A stretch of 16,919 nucleotides of DNA from Phenylobacterium aquaticum (GCF_947378715.1 NZ_CANCLE010000083.1:1-16919); one strand, 5' to 3'. Positions 7,431-14,588 are shown, counted from the stretch's first letter. The notes: generated by a model not told the origin, from the sequence alone. Numbers and translations are program-made.

Positions 7431-7508
7431 TCTTTTCATGGGCTTCGCCATCGCTATGGTGCGCGCGACGAAACCTTTTAACCGGCCTCAGCGGCGGGAT
7501 GGGCGGAC

Positions 7509-8630
7509 ATGAATTTCGATTTTTCAGACGATCAGAAGTTTCTGAAGAGCGAGGCGCGCAAGTTCCTCGAGGCCAATTGCCCGACCACCCGGGTGCGCAA
7601 GGTCCTGGACGACGACGCCCAAGGCCATGATGCGGACCTGTGGAAGGCCGTGGCCGGCCAGGGCTGGCTGGGCGCCGCGATACCGGAAGAGTTTGGCGGC
7701 CTGGGTCTGGGTCACCTGGAGCTCTGCGTGATCGCCGAGGAACTTGGTCGCGTGGTCGCCCCGATTCCCTTCGCCTCGACGGTCTATTTCCTGGCCGAGG
7801 CGGTGATGCTGGCCGGCGACGCCGATCAGAAGGCCCGGCTGCTGCCGAAGATCGCCGCCGGCGAGATCATCGGCTGCGTGGCCAGTTCCGAGGGGCCCGG
7901 CGCCCTGTCGGCCGCCACGGTCCAGGCGACCGTCGCCGACGGCAAGCTCTCGGGCGTGAAGATCCCGGTGACCGATGGCGACATCGCCGACGTCGCCCTG
8001 GTGCTGGCCAAGGAGGGCGGCAAGCTCGGCCTCTATCTGGTCGAACTGGCGGCGGGCGGCGTGACCCGCGAGGCGGTCAAGACCCTCGACCCCACGCGCG
8101 ATGCGGCCAAGCTGACCTTCGCCGGCGCCCCGGCCCAGCGTCTGGGCGCGGCGGGCGAGGGCCTGGCCCTGCTGGAACAGGTGCTGGATCGCGCGGCGGT
8201 GCTGCTCAGCTTCGAACAGTGCGGCGGCGCCGACCGTTGCCTGGACATGGCCAAGGAATACGCCCTCGAGCGCTACGCCTTCGGCCGGGTGATCGCCTCC
8301 TACCAGGCGATCAAGCACAAGCTGGCCGACATCTATGTGAAGAACGAGCTGGCGCGCTCCAACGCCTATTACGGAGCCTGGGCGCTGAACACCAACGCCC
8401 CGGAACTTCCCGTCGCGGCCAGCGCCGCTCGCATCGCCGGGTCGGAAGCCTTCTGGTTCGCGTCCAAGGAAAACATCCAGACCCATGGCGGCATCGGCTT
8501 CACCTGGGAAATGGACTGCCACCTCTACTACCGGCGTTCGCGCCAGCTTTCCCTGGTCGCGGGCGCGCCCCGGGTCTGGAAGGAACGTCTCGTCAGCCAC
8601 CTCGAGCGCCGCAACGCGGCGGCCGCCTAA
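7509..8630 (+). CDS. Acyl-CoA dehydrogenase, small-subunit type
   Basis: A 373-residue flavoprotein-fold protein of the acyl-CoA dehydrogenase superfamily, which oxidises the alpha-beta bond of acyl-CoA thioesters. N-terminal helical, middle beta and C-terminal helical domains are recognisable. The C-terminal domain carries ERYAFGRVIASYQAIKH and the FAD-contacting motif THGGIGFTWEMDCHLYYRRS. The usual catalytic glutamate is missing in both known positions: the helix-G position has D227 (LDRAAV), and there is no YEGT motif near the C-terminus. This subunit is therefore probably not catalytic alone and may pair with the next gene product, as in heteromeric steroid-type (ChsE) or pimeloyl-CoA-type (PimCD) dehydrogenases. 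The substrate cannot be assigned. ATG at 7509 has only a weak GGGCGG ribosome site. The next gene begins 14 nt after the stop. Confidence 0.92.
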   Translation: MNFDFSDDQKFLKSEARKFLEANCPTTRVRKVLDDDAQGHDADLWKAVAGQGWLGAAIPEEFGGLGLGHLELCVIAEELGRVVAPIPFASTVYFLAEAVMLAGDADQKARLLPKIAAGEIIGCVASSEGPGALSAATVQATVADGKLSGVKIPVTDGDIADVALVLAKEGGKLGLYLVELAAGGVTREAVKTLDPTRDAAKLTFAGAPAQRLGAAGEGLALLEQVLDRAAVLLSFEQCGGADRCLDMAKEYALERYAFGRVIASYQAIKHKLADIYVKNELARSNAYYGAWALNTNAPELPVAASAARIAGSEAFWFASKENIQTHGGIGFTWEMDCHLYYRRSRQLSLVAGAPRVWKERLVSHLERRNAAAA

Positions 8631-8644
8631 AGGGGATTGAAATC

Positions 8645-9871
8645 ATGGACTTCAACGACTCTCCCGACGAAGCCGCCTACCGCAAGCAGGTCCAGGACTG
8701 GCTGGCGGCCAATGCGCCCAAGGCCCAGGCCGGCGGCGACCCCGAAGGCGGCGACAGCCTGGGGGCCTCCAAGGCCTGGCAGGCCAAGAAGGCCGCCGCA
8801 GGCTATGCCTGCATCACCTGGCCCAAGGAATGGGGCGGCCAGGGCGGTACGCCGATCCAGACGGTGATCTTCGGCGCCGAGGAGGCCAAGCACCCGATCC
8901 CGCCCAATCCCTTCCAGATCGGCCTGGGCATGTGCGTGCCCACGGTCATGACCTTCGCCGACGACGAGACCAAGAAGCGCTTCGTCGGCCCCGCCCTGCG
9001 CGGCGAGGAGATCTGGTGCCAGCTGTTCTCCGAACCCTCGGGCGGCTCCGATGTCGCCGGTTCGCGGACCAAGGCCGAGCGCGCGCCGGATGGCTCGGGC
9101 GACTGGATCATTAACGGCCAGAAGGTGTGGACGACGGGGGCCCAGTTCTCCGACTTCGGCATCGTGATCTGCCGCACCAACCCCGATGTGCCCAAGCACA
9201 AGGGCCTGACCATGTTCTGGATCGACATGCATGATCCGGGCGTGGAGGTGAAGCCGATCCACCAGATGTCGGGGGGCTCCGGCTTCAACGAGGTGTTCTT
9301 CACCGACCTGCGGGTCAAGGACAGCCAGCGGCTGGGCGCCGAGGGCGATGGCTGGAAGGTCAGCCTGGTCACCCTGATGAACGAGCGCCTCGCCGTGGGC
9401 GGGGCGACCGGCGCGGGCTGGGCTCAGTTCATGGAGATCGCGCGCAAGACGCCGGGCCTGGATGGCGGTTCGGCCCTCAAGGACGGCGCCCTGCGCGAGA
9501 AGCTGGCGGACTGGTACGTCCAGGCCGAGGGCCTCAAGCACACCCGCAACCGGACCATGACGGCGCTGTCGCGTGGCCAGACCCCGGGACCGGAGAGCTC
9601 GATCGGCAAGATCATCTCGGCCGTGCAGATGCAGGAACTGGGCAATGCGGCGATCGAGATGCTGGACCAGTACGGGATCATCAATGATCCGGAGCTGGCG
9701 CCGCTGCACGCCGGCTTCCAGGGTTCGGTGATGTTCGCGCCGGGCCTGCGCATCGCCGGCGGCACCGACGAAATCCTGCGCAATATCATCGCCGAGCGGG
9801 TCCTGGGCCTGCCGGGCGATATCCGGGTCGACAAGGACATTCCGTTCAAGGACATGCCCACCGGCCGGTGA
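8645..9871 (+). CDS. Acyl-CoA dehydrogenase, large-subunit type
   Basis: A 408-residue acyl-CoA dehydrogenase with N-terminal, middle and C-terminal domains. Family motifs seen are ITWPKEWGGQGG, the flavin/substrate segment WCQLFSEPSGGSDVAG, INGQKVWTTGAQ, and the terminal GGTDEILRNIIAERVLGLP. The common YEGT glutamate is replaced by G372. A glutamate on helix G, E247 in TLMNERLAVGG, is placed like the catalytic base of isovaleryl-CoA dehydrogenase and of the ChsE-type heteromeric enzymes. I infer that this subunit supplies the base and that it forms a complex with the upstream small subunit. A role in beta-oxidation of bulky, branched or dicarboxylic acyl-CoAs is possible. ATG at 8645 has an AGGGGA Shine-Dalgarno in the 14-bp gap. 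A hairpin follows 10 nt after the stop. Confidence 0.93.
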   Translation: MDFNDSPDEAAYRKQVQDWLAANAPKAQAGGDPEGGDSLGASKAWQAKKAAAGYACITWPKEWGGQGGTPIQTVIFGAEEAKHPIPPNPFQIGLGMCVPTVMTFADDETKKRFVGPALRGEEIWCQLFSEPSGGSDVAGSRTKAERAPDGSGDWIINGQKVWTTGAQFSDFGIVICRTNPDVPKHKGLTMFWIDMHDPGVEVKPIHQMSGGSGFNEVFFTDLRVKDSQRLGAEGDGWKVSLVTLMNERLAVGGATGAGWAQFMEIARKTPGLDGGSALKDGALREKLADWYVQAEGLKHTRNRTMTALSRGQTPGPESSIGKIISAVQMQELGNAAIEMLDQYGIINDPELAPLHAGFQGSVMFAPGLRIAGGTDEILRNIIAERVLGLPGDIRVDKDIPFKDMPTGR

Positions 9872-9881
9872 CTCGACTTCA

Positions 9882-9907
9882 GCCCCTCTCCGGCGACGGG
9901 GAGGGGC
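9882..9907 (+). terminator. GC-rich hairpin after the acyl-CoA dehydrogenase operon
   Basis: The arms GCCCCTCTCC and GGGGAGGGGC pair over 10 positions with one imperfect (G-T) pair around a 6-nt loop. The hairpin starts 10 nt after the stop codon. The following sequence (gactgctttc) has only a weak U run. It also resembles the short CCCCTC/GAGGGG intergenic palindromes frequent in GC-rich genomes. Confidence 0.55.
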
Positions 9908-10071
9908 GACTGCTTTCTAGGCGTCGAGCGCCATGGCTCCGCCGCAATATCCGGACATCATTGGTCGAACGAACGGGACGGTTTAGGATCGTCCTGGCGC
10001 ATCGGGATATCCCGAATCGACATCCTAGACGCGGCGGCGATTGAACAGGTCGCAACCACAGTCAAGCAACA

Positions 10072-10224
10072 ATGCACTGTCTCATTGATCTCAAGACAGG
10101 CTCGCAATGTTTTCCCGCCTACGGTGAAGTTCTTCCAGACGCCGTTTGTCTTCGCCTCACAGGCGAAATCGAGACAATCGATGACGTGGAGGCCTCTCAA
10201 GCTGTTCATGTACCTGTCAGGTGA
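10072..10224 (+). CDS. Doubtful 50-residue ORF in a lower-GC intergenic stretch
   Basis: The 440-bp gap between the acyl-CoA dehydrogenase operon and the exported-protein operon is visibly less GC-rich than its surroundings. The best plus-strand reading there runs from ATG 10072 to TGA 10224. It encodes 50 residues beginning MHCLIDLKTGSQ and including LPDAVCLRLTGEIE, which is protein-like and faintly recalls the second half of a PilZ domain. There is no Shine-Dalgarno, and third-position GC is only about half, unlike the neighbours. An overlapping minus-strand ORF (9958-10209, 83 residues) is equally unsupported. This may be a decayed gene fragment rather than a working gene. Confidence 0.2.
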   Translation: MHCLIDLKTGSQCFPAYGEVLPDAVCLRLTGEIETIDDVEASQAVHVPVR

Positions 10225-10240
10225 ATCTGTTCAGAGTGCA

Positions 10241-10259
10241 AAGCGTTGCTCGAACGCTT
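10241..10259. promoter_or_regulatory. Inverted repeat touching the -35 of the exported-protein operon
   Basis: AAGCGTT-gctcg-AACGCTT is a perfect 7-bp-arm repeat whose right arm overlaps the first two bases of the candidate -35 TTGACA (10258-10263). This is a suitable position for a repressor or activator site. Confidence 0.4.
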
Positions 10260-10286
10260 GACAGAGAGCGGCCCAGCGACGCTAGT
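10258..10286 (+). promoter_or_regulatory. Candidate promoter for the four-gene exported-protein operon
   Basis: TTGACA at 10258-10263, a 17-nt spacer, then GCTAGT at 10281-10286; the -10 shares GCTA with the Caulobacter -10 consensus GCTANAWC. Transcription would start near 10293, leaving about 30 nt of leader before the ATG at 10324. The -10 match is only partial. Confidence 0.45.
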
Positions 10287-10323
10287 GAAGCTGTGGAATT
10301 ATGGTTAACGCTTGGGGGAGCGC

Positions 10324-11988
10324 ATGGCCCGTCATGAAGCTGCCCAGGACGCCCGCCGGTGGGGGCGCAGGGCCCTTACAATCGCGGTGATGGCGGGTCT
10401 GGTGCCGCTCATGGGCGGCTGTCAGCCGCCAGGCCCTGGCAAGTTCGCGTCCGCCAATGCGACCTGCCCCAGACCTCAGGGTCCGATCGGCGTCGCGCCC
10501 CAGTTCAACGCCCAGGAACAGGACGTGCGTTTCCTGCGCCGCCAGGCGTTCCACGGCGACTTCTTCGCCCAGATCGACCTGGCCCGCCGCTATTCGGGCC
10601 GCGACGCCCGCGAGCGTAATCTGGAAGACCCGGTCGAGGCGGCCGTCTGGTACGAGCTCGCACTCTCCAACCCGGACGGCTATTCGCCGATCGTGCCCTA
10701 TCCGATGGGCAAGTCGAACCAGCGCGGACCGCGCAAGATCACCGACTGCCGCACGGCCGAGCGCCGCGGCGCCTATTACGCCCTGGAACGGCTGCTCAAC
10801 CTGATGAGCTCGGATGAGCGCCAGGATGTGCGCAACCGGGTGATCTATGTGCTGTCGACCCAGGGCGCCTATGGCTTCCGCACCCTGGCCCGGCTGCATG
10901 ACGTGTCGTTCGGCCCGTTCGGCGATCCCGTCGACAATTCGCCGATCGACCCCAAGGACCTGGTCCGCCTGAAGCCGCCGGCCTCGGCGACCCTGTTCAC
11001 GCGCAATGACGTGGACGTCTATCTCTACAACTACCTGGCCACCCAGGCCGGGGACGTGGCCGGCTATGTGATGCTGAAGGACTTCGAGCGGTCCTCGCCG
11101 GAACGCGCGGCGCTGGCCGCCGACGCCCAGGCCACCGCCGCCCGCTGGGTCCCGCCCTACGAATTCTATCCGCCCGAGGCGCCGTCCTCCGGCGTGCCCC
11201 ATTCCGACGAGAGCGACGCCGCCGGCGAGGCGGGCGCCGTGGCGCTGGGGCGGATGAACGAGCTGCCCTTCGTCCATGTCGGACGGGCCATGACCTATCT
11301 GCGCATCACCGCGCGCCCGCCGATGCATGAGAATCAGCTGGGCTCGGCCGAGGCCAGCGCCCTGCAGGGCATGCTGGGCCGCCCCGGCACCGGCCGGCTG
11401 GGTCCGCTGGAAAAGGTTCGCGCCATCCAGTACGCGGCGGTCAATGGCTCGCCGACCTCGCAGCTGGTGCTGGCGGTGATGTACGCCGAGGGCGTGGGCG
11501 TGCCGCGCGACTATGCCCGCGCCTTCCACTGGTTCTCCGAGGCCGAGAAGCAGGGCAGCCCCGAGGCCAAGTACGCCATGTCGACCTATTTCTCCCTGGG
11601 GGTCGCCGGCATCGCCGATCAGGATCGCGCCCAGGCGGTGGTCTATCAGATCGATTCCGCGCTCTCGGGCTTCAGCCCGTCGGTCAGCCGGCTGCGCAAC
11701 GTGCTGGCCCAGGTCTCCGGCCAGCCGCAGCGCGACAGCTATAATTCCTATCAGGACGACGGCGAGCGCCGTCCGGTGCGCGAGCCCTATGGCCAGGGCG
11801 GGGGCGGCTATGGTCCCAGCCAGGGGCAGGGCGGCGGCTATAGCCAGGGCCCCTCCGGCGGCGGCTACAGCAGCCAGGACATGCGCGGCGGCCCGAGCCA
11901 GCGTCCGGGCGCGGCCTATGGTCCGAGCCAACGCCCCGACAGCCTGACGATCCGACCCGTGCGGCCCCAGAGCGAGGGGTACAGATAG
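10324..11988 (+). CDS. Sel1-repeat lipoprotein with Gly/Gln/Tyr-rich tail (candidate stalk crossband component)
   Basis: A 554-residue exported protein. The N-terminus has Arg-rich and hydrophobic segments followed by VPLMGGC, read as a lipobox with C33 as the lipidated cysteine. A Sel1-like unit is suggested at about 75-115 (FFAQIDLARRYSG, EAAVWYELAL). A clear Sel1 repeat lies at about 374-435 (LAVMYAEGVGVPRDYARAFH, then WFSEAEKQGSPEAKYA), and the segment after it may be a further unit. Sel1 repeats form helical solenoids that scaffold protein complexes. The last 85 or so residues are low complexity, with repeats of YGPSQ, GGGY and QGP, probably disordered. ATG at 10324 is preceded by GGGGGAG 3 nt away; TTG at 10312 is less likely. 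It is the first gene of a four-gene exported operon, and the next gene starts directly after its stop. Similarity to Caulobacter Stp proteins is a hypothesis. Confidence 0.85.
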   Translation: MARHEAAQDARRWGRRALTIAVMAGLVPLMGGCQPPGPGKFASANATCPRPQGPIGVAPQFNAQEQDVRFLRRQAFHGDFFAQIDLARRYSGRDARERNLEDPVEAAVWYELALSNPDGYSPIVPYPMGKSNQRGPRKITDCRTAERRGAYYALERLLNLMSSDERQDVRNRVIYVLSTQGAYGFRTLARLHDVSFGPFGDPVDNSPIDPKDLVRLKPPASATLFTRNDVDVYLYNYLATQAGDVAGYVMLKDFERSSPERAALAADAQATAARWVPPYEFYPPEAPSSGVPHSDESDAAGEAGAVALGRMNELPFVHVGRAMTYLRITARPPMHENQLGSAEASALQGMLGRPGTGRLGPLEKVRAIQYAAVNGSPTSQLVLAVMYAEGVGVPRDYARAFHWFSEAEKQGSPEAKYAMSTYFSLGVAGIADQDRAQAVVYQIDSALSGFSPSVSRLRNVLAQVSGQPQRDSYNSYQDDGERRPVREPYGQGGGGYGPSQGQGGGYSQGPSGGGYSSQDMRGGPSQRPGAAYGPSQRPDSLTIRPVRPQSEGYR

Positions 11989-13464
11989 ATGACCGCCATG
12001 CGTAACCTGCTCAACGGCCTGATGGCCCTGGCCCTCATCCTGGCGATGGATGTCGCGGCCCCGGCCCCGGCCATGGCCGCCCCTGACGCCCGCATCGACG
12101 CCTTGATCCGCCCCTGTTTCGGCGTGCTGACCACGCCGGACATCGCCAACCGCTGCAAGGGGACGACCCATCGCCGTCGCGGCTATGGCTATGGCGGGCG
12201 GATGCCGGCCTACCCCTCGACCTATATCGACTGCGCCTATGCCTGGCCGGGCCAGATCAGCGACACCATCGAGCGCAGCTGGAACGGGGCGACGATCACG
12301 CTCACCTCGTCCAATGGCCGCGCCTGTCAGGAAGCGGTGGTGATCAACCGCCCGGTCCGCATCATCGGCGATCCCGGCGCCCCGGTGCGGTTCGCCCAGC
12401 CCCTGCTGGTCGCGCCCCCCGGCATGCCCTGCCTGCGTCTCGCGCCCTCGATCTGGGTCACTTTGCAGGACCTGACCATCGGCCAGGCCGAAGGCGCCGA
12501 AGCGCCTTGCATCCTGGGCCAGACGGACGAGCTGAACCTCTACAACACCAGCGTGGCCTATTCCGGCGCCGGCGGGGCGATCGCCCTGGCGGGCGACAGC
12601 AAGCTGACCCTGATCGACAGCCGCATCGTCTCGCGCAGCCAGGCGGCGGCGGTCACCACCCGCGGCCGGCTGAAGATCAGCAATGTGACGATCGGCGCGG
12701 CGGTGATCGGCCTGAAGGCCACGCCCAGCGACGATGTGAAGATCGACGGCCTGGACCTCGTGCGGCTCGACGACTGGACCGGCTCGCAGCGCTCGGCCGC
12801 CTCGGCCGGCCTGGTGCTCACCGATATCGGCCCGTCCCAGCTGATCGAGATCAGCGGGCTGGACATCAATGGCTTTTCCCGCGGCGCCTATGTCTCCGGT
12901 TCGGGCGAGGTGAACCTGCGCTCGCCCTCGATCAGCGGCGCCGACTGGGCCCTGCTGGTCGAAGGCCCCACGACCCGGGTCTCCAAGGCGCTGTTCAGCG
13001 CCGGTGAGGTCGGGCTCTATGCCGCCGCCGGCACCACCTATATCTCCCAGGCCCGTATCCAGGGCGTGATGCGCTCCGGCATCTTCGCCGAGCGCGGCGC
13101 CCAGGTGCGCAGTGTCGACAACACCGTCTTCGCGGCCAAGGAGGGCTGCGCGGCCCTGAAGAGCGGCTTCTTCGAAGGCGCCCTGACCTGCCGGCCCTGG
13201 TTCGAGGCGCCTGAGCTGGGCGGCGGCGCCGGCCAGTCGCCCCTGCCGACCTTCGACGGGTTCCAGGCCGTGCTCGACGGCGAGATGGAGGCCCGGGCCA
13301 CGCCGACCTTCAAGGGTGGGCCGCCCTCGGCGCCGACCAGCTACAACCGCCCTGCAGGCCCAGGACCGGTGGCCGCGCCGCTGCCCGGCGCCCGACCCTA
13401 TTCCACCACCGGCCCGCAAGGCCCGACGTCCCGCGGCGCAAGCCAAGGAGGATCTCCGAAATGA
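11989..13464 (+). CDS. Exported right-handed parallel beta-helix protein
   Basis: A 491-residue precursor with a Sec signal peptide (MTAMRNLLNGLMALALILAM, then a likely cut after AMA near residue 30). Residues about 75-400 show the short repeated strands typical of right-handed beta-helix proteins, for example ATITLTSSNG, PVRIIGDPG, VTLQDLTIGQ, LNLYNTSVAY, LTLIDSRIVS, LKISNVTIG and LIEISGLDING. I see no catalytic motif of pectin lyases or glycosidases, so a structural or binding role is more likely. Eight cysteines are in the mature part (43, 56, 82, 113, 148, 174, 387, 401), suggesting periplasmic disulfides. The tail from about residue 420 is rich in Pro, Gly, Ser and Ala. The ATG follows the previous stop with no gap, and the stop overlaps the next start by 4 bp, so translation is probably coupled. 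Confidence 0.85.
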   Translation: MTAMRNLLNGLMALALILAMDVAAPAPAMAAPDARIDALIRPCFGVLTTPDIANRCKGTTHRRRGYGYGGRMPAYPSTYIDCAYAWPGQISDTIERSWNGATITLTSSNGRACQEAVVINRPVRIIGDPGAPVRFAQPLLVAPPGMPCLRLAPSIWVTLQDLTIGQAEGAEAPCILGQTDELNLYNTSVAYSGAGGAIALAGDSKLTLIDSRIVSRSQAAAVTTRGRLKISNVTIGAAVIGLKATPSDDVKIDGLDLVRLDDWTGSQRSAASAGLVLTDIGPSQLIEISGLDINGFSRGAYVSGSGEVNLRSPSISGADWALLVEGPTTRVSKALFSAGEVGLYAAAGTTYISQARIQGVMRSGIFAERGAQVRSVDNTVFAAKEGCAALKSGFFEGALTCRPWFEAPELGGGAGQSPLPTFDGFQAVLDGEMEARATPTFKGGPPSAPTSYNRPAGPGPVAAPLPGARPYSTTGPQGPTSRGASQGGSPK

Positions 13465-14078
13465 CGACTTCCCCGCGCAAGATGACGGCCCTGCTGGCCG
13501 CGGCGGCGACGATCGCCTCAAGCTGCCTGATCTGGACGGCGCCGGCCGTGGCTCAGTCGGGCCCTGGACGCGGCGGCGGCGGTGGGTGCGGACAGCAGTC
13601 CCTGACCGGCGAGGCGCCGGACATCATGACCTATGACTCGCGCAGCGGGACCCAGGTCTTCATCGACCAGACGCGTCGCACCGACATCACCGCCTATAAC
13701 CCGCGCACCCGCTCGGCGGCCCATGTGGCCGGCGACCTCTCGCAGCACGGAACGGCGGAAGTCTGCACCGTCGATGGCACCCCGGGCGGCGACGCCTATT
13801 CGATCCGGCCCGTGGGCGACAGCGCGCAGATCACCGGCTTCGACGGCAAGACCGGCCAGAGCTGGCGGATGGACGGCGACGGCAGCCTGATGCGCGAGCA
13901 TGACTGTTTCAAGTTGGGCCTGGGCCTGTTCGCCGGCAGTCGCGGCGACATGGGCGTGCTCGGCCCGACCCTGGCCGCCGGTCGCGACTTCGCGGCGGTG
14001 GGCGTGGCGCTGGGCGACCATGTGGTCGGCCTGGGCGCCAAGGACGGCATGATCGGGGTGGGGGCCCTCAAGTGCTGA
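13461..14078 (+). CDS. Exported beta-rich protein of unknown function, third gene of the operon
   Basis: A 205-residue precursor with a signal peptide (cleavage probably after AVA at 31, before QSGPG). The mature start is Gly-rich (GRGGGGGCG). Repeated short beta-type segments with turns follow: IMTYDSRSGTQVFID, DITAYNPRTRSAAHVAGD, ITGFDGKTGQSWRMDGDG. The C-terminal part is Gly-rich and hydrophobic and ends in Cys. Four mature cysteines (43, 102, 149, 205) could form two disulfides. I recognise no family. The start is well supported: an AAGGAGGA Shine-Dalgarno at 13445-13452 and a 4-bp overlap with the upstream stop. The stop overlaps the start of the next small lipoprotein gene. Context suggests an envelope role shared with its three operon partners. 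Confidence 0.85.
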   Translation: MTTSPRKMTALLAAAATIASSCLIWTAPAVAQSGPGRGGGGGCGQQSLTGEAPDIMTYDSRSGTQVFIDQTRRTDITAYNPRTRSAAHVAGDLSQHGTAEVCTVDGTPGGDAYSIRPVGDSAQITGFDGKTGQSWRMDGDGSLMREHDCFKLGLGLFAGSRGDMGVLGPTLAAGRDFAAVGVALGDHVVGLGAKDGMIGVGALKC

Positions 14079-14233
14079 GCCGGGTCCTGCTCGCTGCGAT
14101 GGCCGGCCTGACGCTGATGGCGCTTGGCGCCTGCGTGTCCGAGCCGTCGCATCGAATCCCGCACCCCACGGCGCCGTCGCCCAGCCGGGTGATCCCGCCG
14201 CCGCCGCCGATCGACGTGCTGCGCCCGAGGTAA
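14072..14233 (+). CDS. Small lipoprotein, 53 residues
   Basis: A short gene starting with GTG inside the end of the preceding gene (7-bp overlap). The protein is MLSRVLLAAMAGLTLMALGAC followed by about 32 residues. It has a positively charged start, a hydrophobic core and a textbook lipobox LGAC, giving C21 as the lipidated residue. The mature peptide is Pro-rich and contains a run of five prolines before IDVLRPR. A GGGGG stretch about 8 nt upstream of the GTG could serve as ribosome site, and translational coupling is likely. Small Pro-rich lipoproteins of this type can anchor or stabilise envelope complexes, but no function is known here. It is the last gene of the exported-protein operon. 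Confidence 0.7.
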   Translation: MLSRVLLAAMAGLTLMALGACVSEPSHRIPHPTAPSPSRVIPPPPPIDVLRPR

Positions 14234-14250
14234 GTTTGGGCAGGGCTCTC

Positions 14251-14281
14251 CGTTGTCAAAGATTGACAACGACGGTATCTT
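14251..14281 (+). promoter_or_regulatory. Promoter and overlapping palindromic operator of the parDE operon
   Basis: The -35 is TTGTCA (14253-14258), the spacer is 17 nt, and the -10 is TATCTT (14276-14281). A perfect inverted repeat with 9-bp arms CGTTGTCAA and TTGACAACG and a 3-nt centre (AGA) covers 14251-14271, so it overlaps the -35 and most of the spacer. This is the arrangement expected for autorepression by a ribbon-helix-helix ParD antitoxin, alone or with ParE. Confidence 0.8.
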
Positions 14282-14303
14282 CGTCGCTTGACGGAGCTGC
14301 AAC

Positions 14304-14576
14304 ATGACCGCCCGAAACGTCAATCTCACGGATCATCTGGCCCACTTCATCGACCTGAACGTCGAGTCCGGCCGCTTCCAGAACGCCAGTGAGGTGGTGC
14401 GAGAAGCCTTGCGCCTGCTTGAGCACCAACAGCAGGAGGACGAGCTGAAACTGGAGGCCCTTCGCCAGGCGATCGCCGTGGGGATGGCGGATATCGCGGC
14501 CGGGCGGTTCATCAGCCTTGAGAGCCATGAGATCGCGGGCTTCCTGGAAGGTCTCGGCCAGTCCGAGGCAGACTGA
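14304..14576 (+). CDS. parD: ParD-family type II antitoxin
   Basis: A 90-residue antitoxin. The N-terminal half has the ribbon-helix-helix layout of ParD: a short strand RNVNLTDHL, then helices containing FIDLNVESGRFQNASEVVRE and ALRLLEHQQQ. RFQNASEVVREALR is a strong match to the family signature. The C-terminal half, from about residue 45, is a charged helix (LKLEALRQAI) and an acidic tail that would wrap around the toxin. It should bind ParE and repress its own operon through the palindrome 33 bp upstream. ATG at 14304 has GGAG 7 nt away. The toxin gene starts 12 nt after the stop, in the usual antitoxin-first order. Confidence 0.94.
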   Translation: MTARNVNLTDHLAHFIDLNVESGRFQNASEVVREALRLLEHQQQEDELKLEALRQAIAVGMADIAAGRFISLESHEIAGFLEGLGQSEAD

Positions 14577-14588
14577 TCTGGTCGCGCC

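Noticed and set aside
9958..10209. A minus-strand ORF of 83 residues in the lower-GC gap
   Set aside because: Codon use is unlike the neighbours, the ribosome site is poor, no domain is recognised, and an equally plausible ORF overlaps it on the other strand.
10282..13521. A minus-strand open frame of 1079 codons opposite the Sel1 and beta-helix genes
   Set aside because: Its composition (Arg, Gly, Ala, His, Gln) is typical of antisense frames in high-GC genes, while the plus-strand genes have signal peptides, repeats and ribosome sites.
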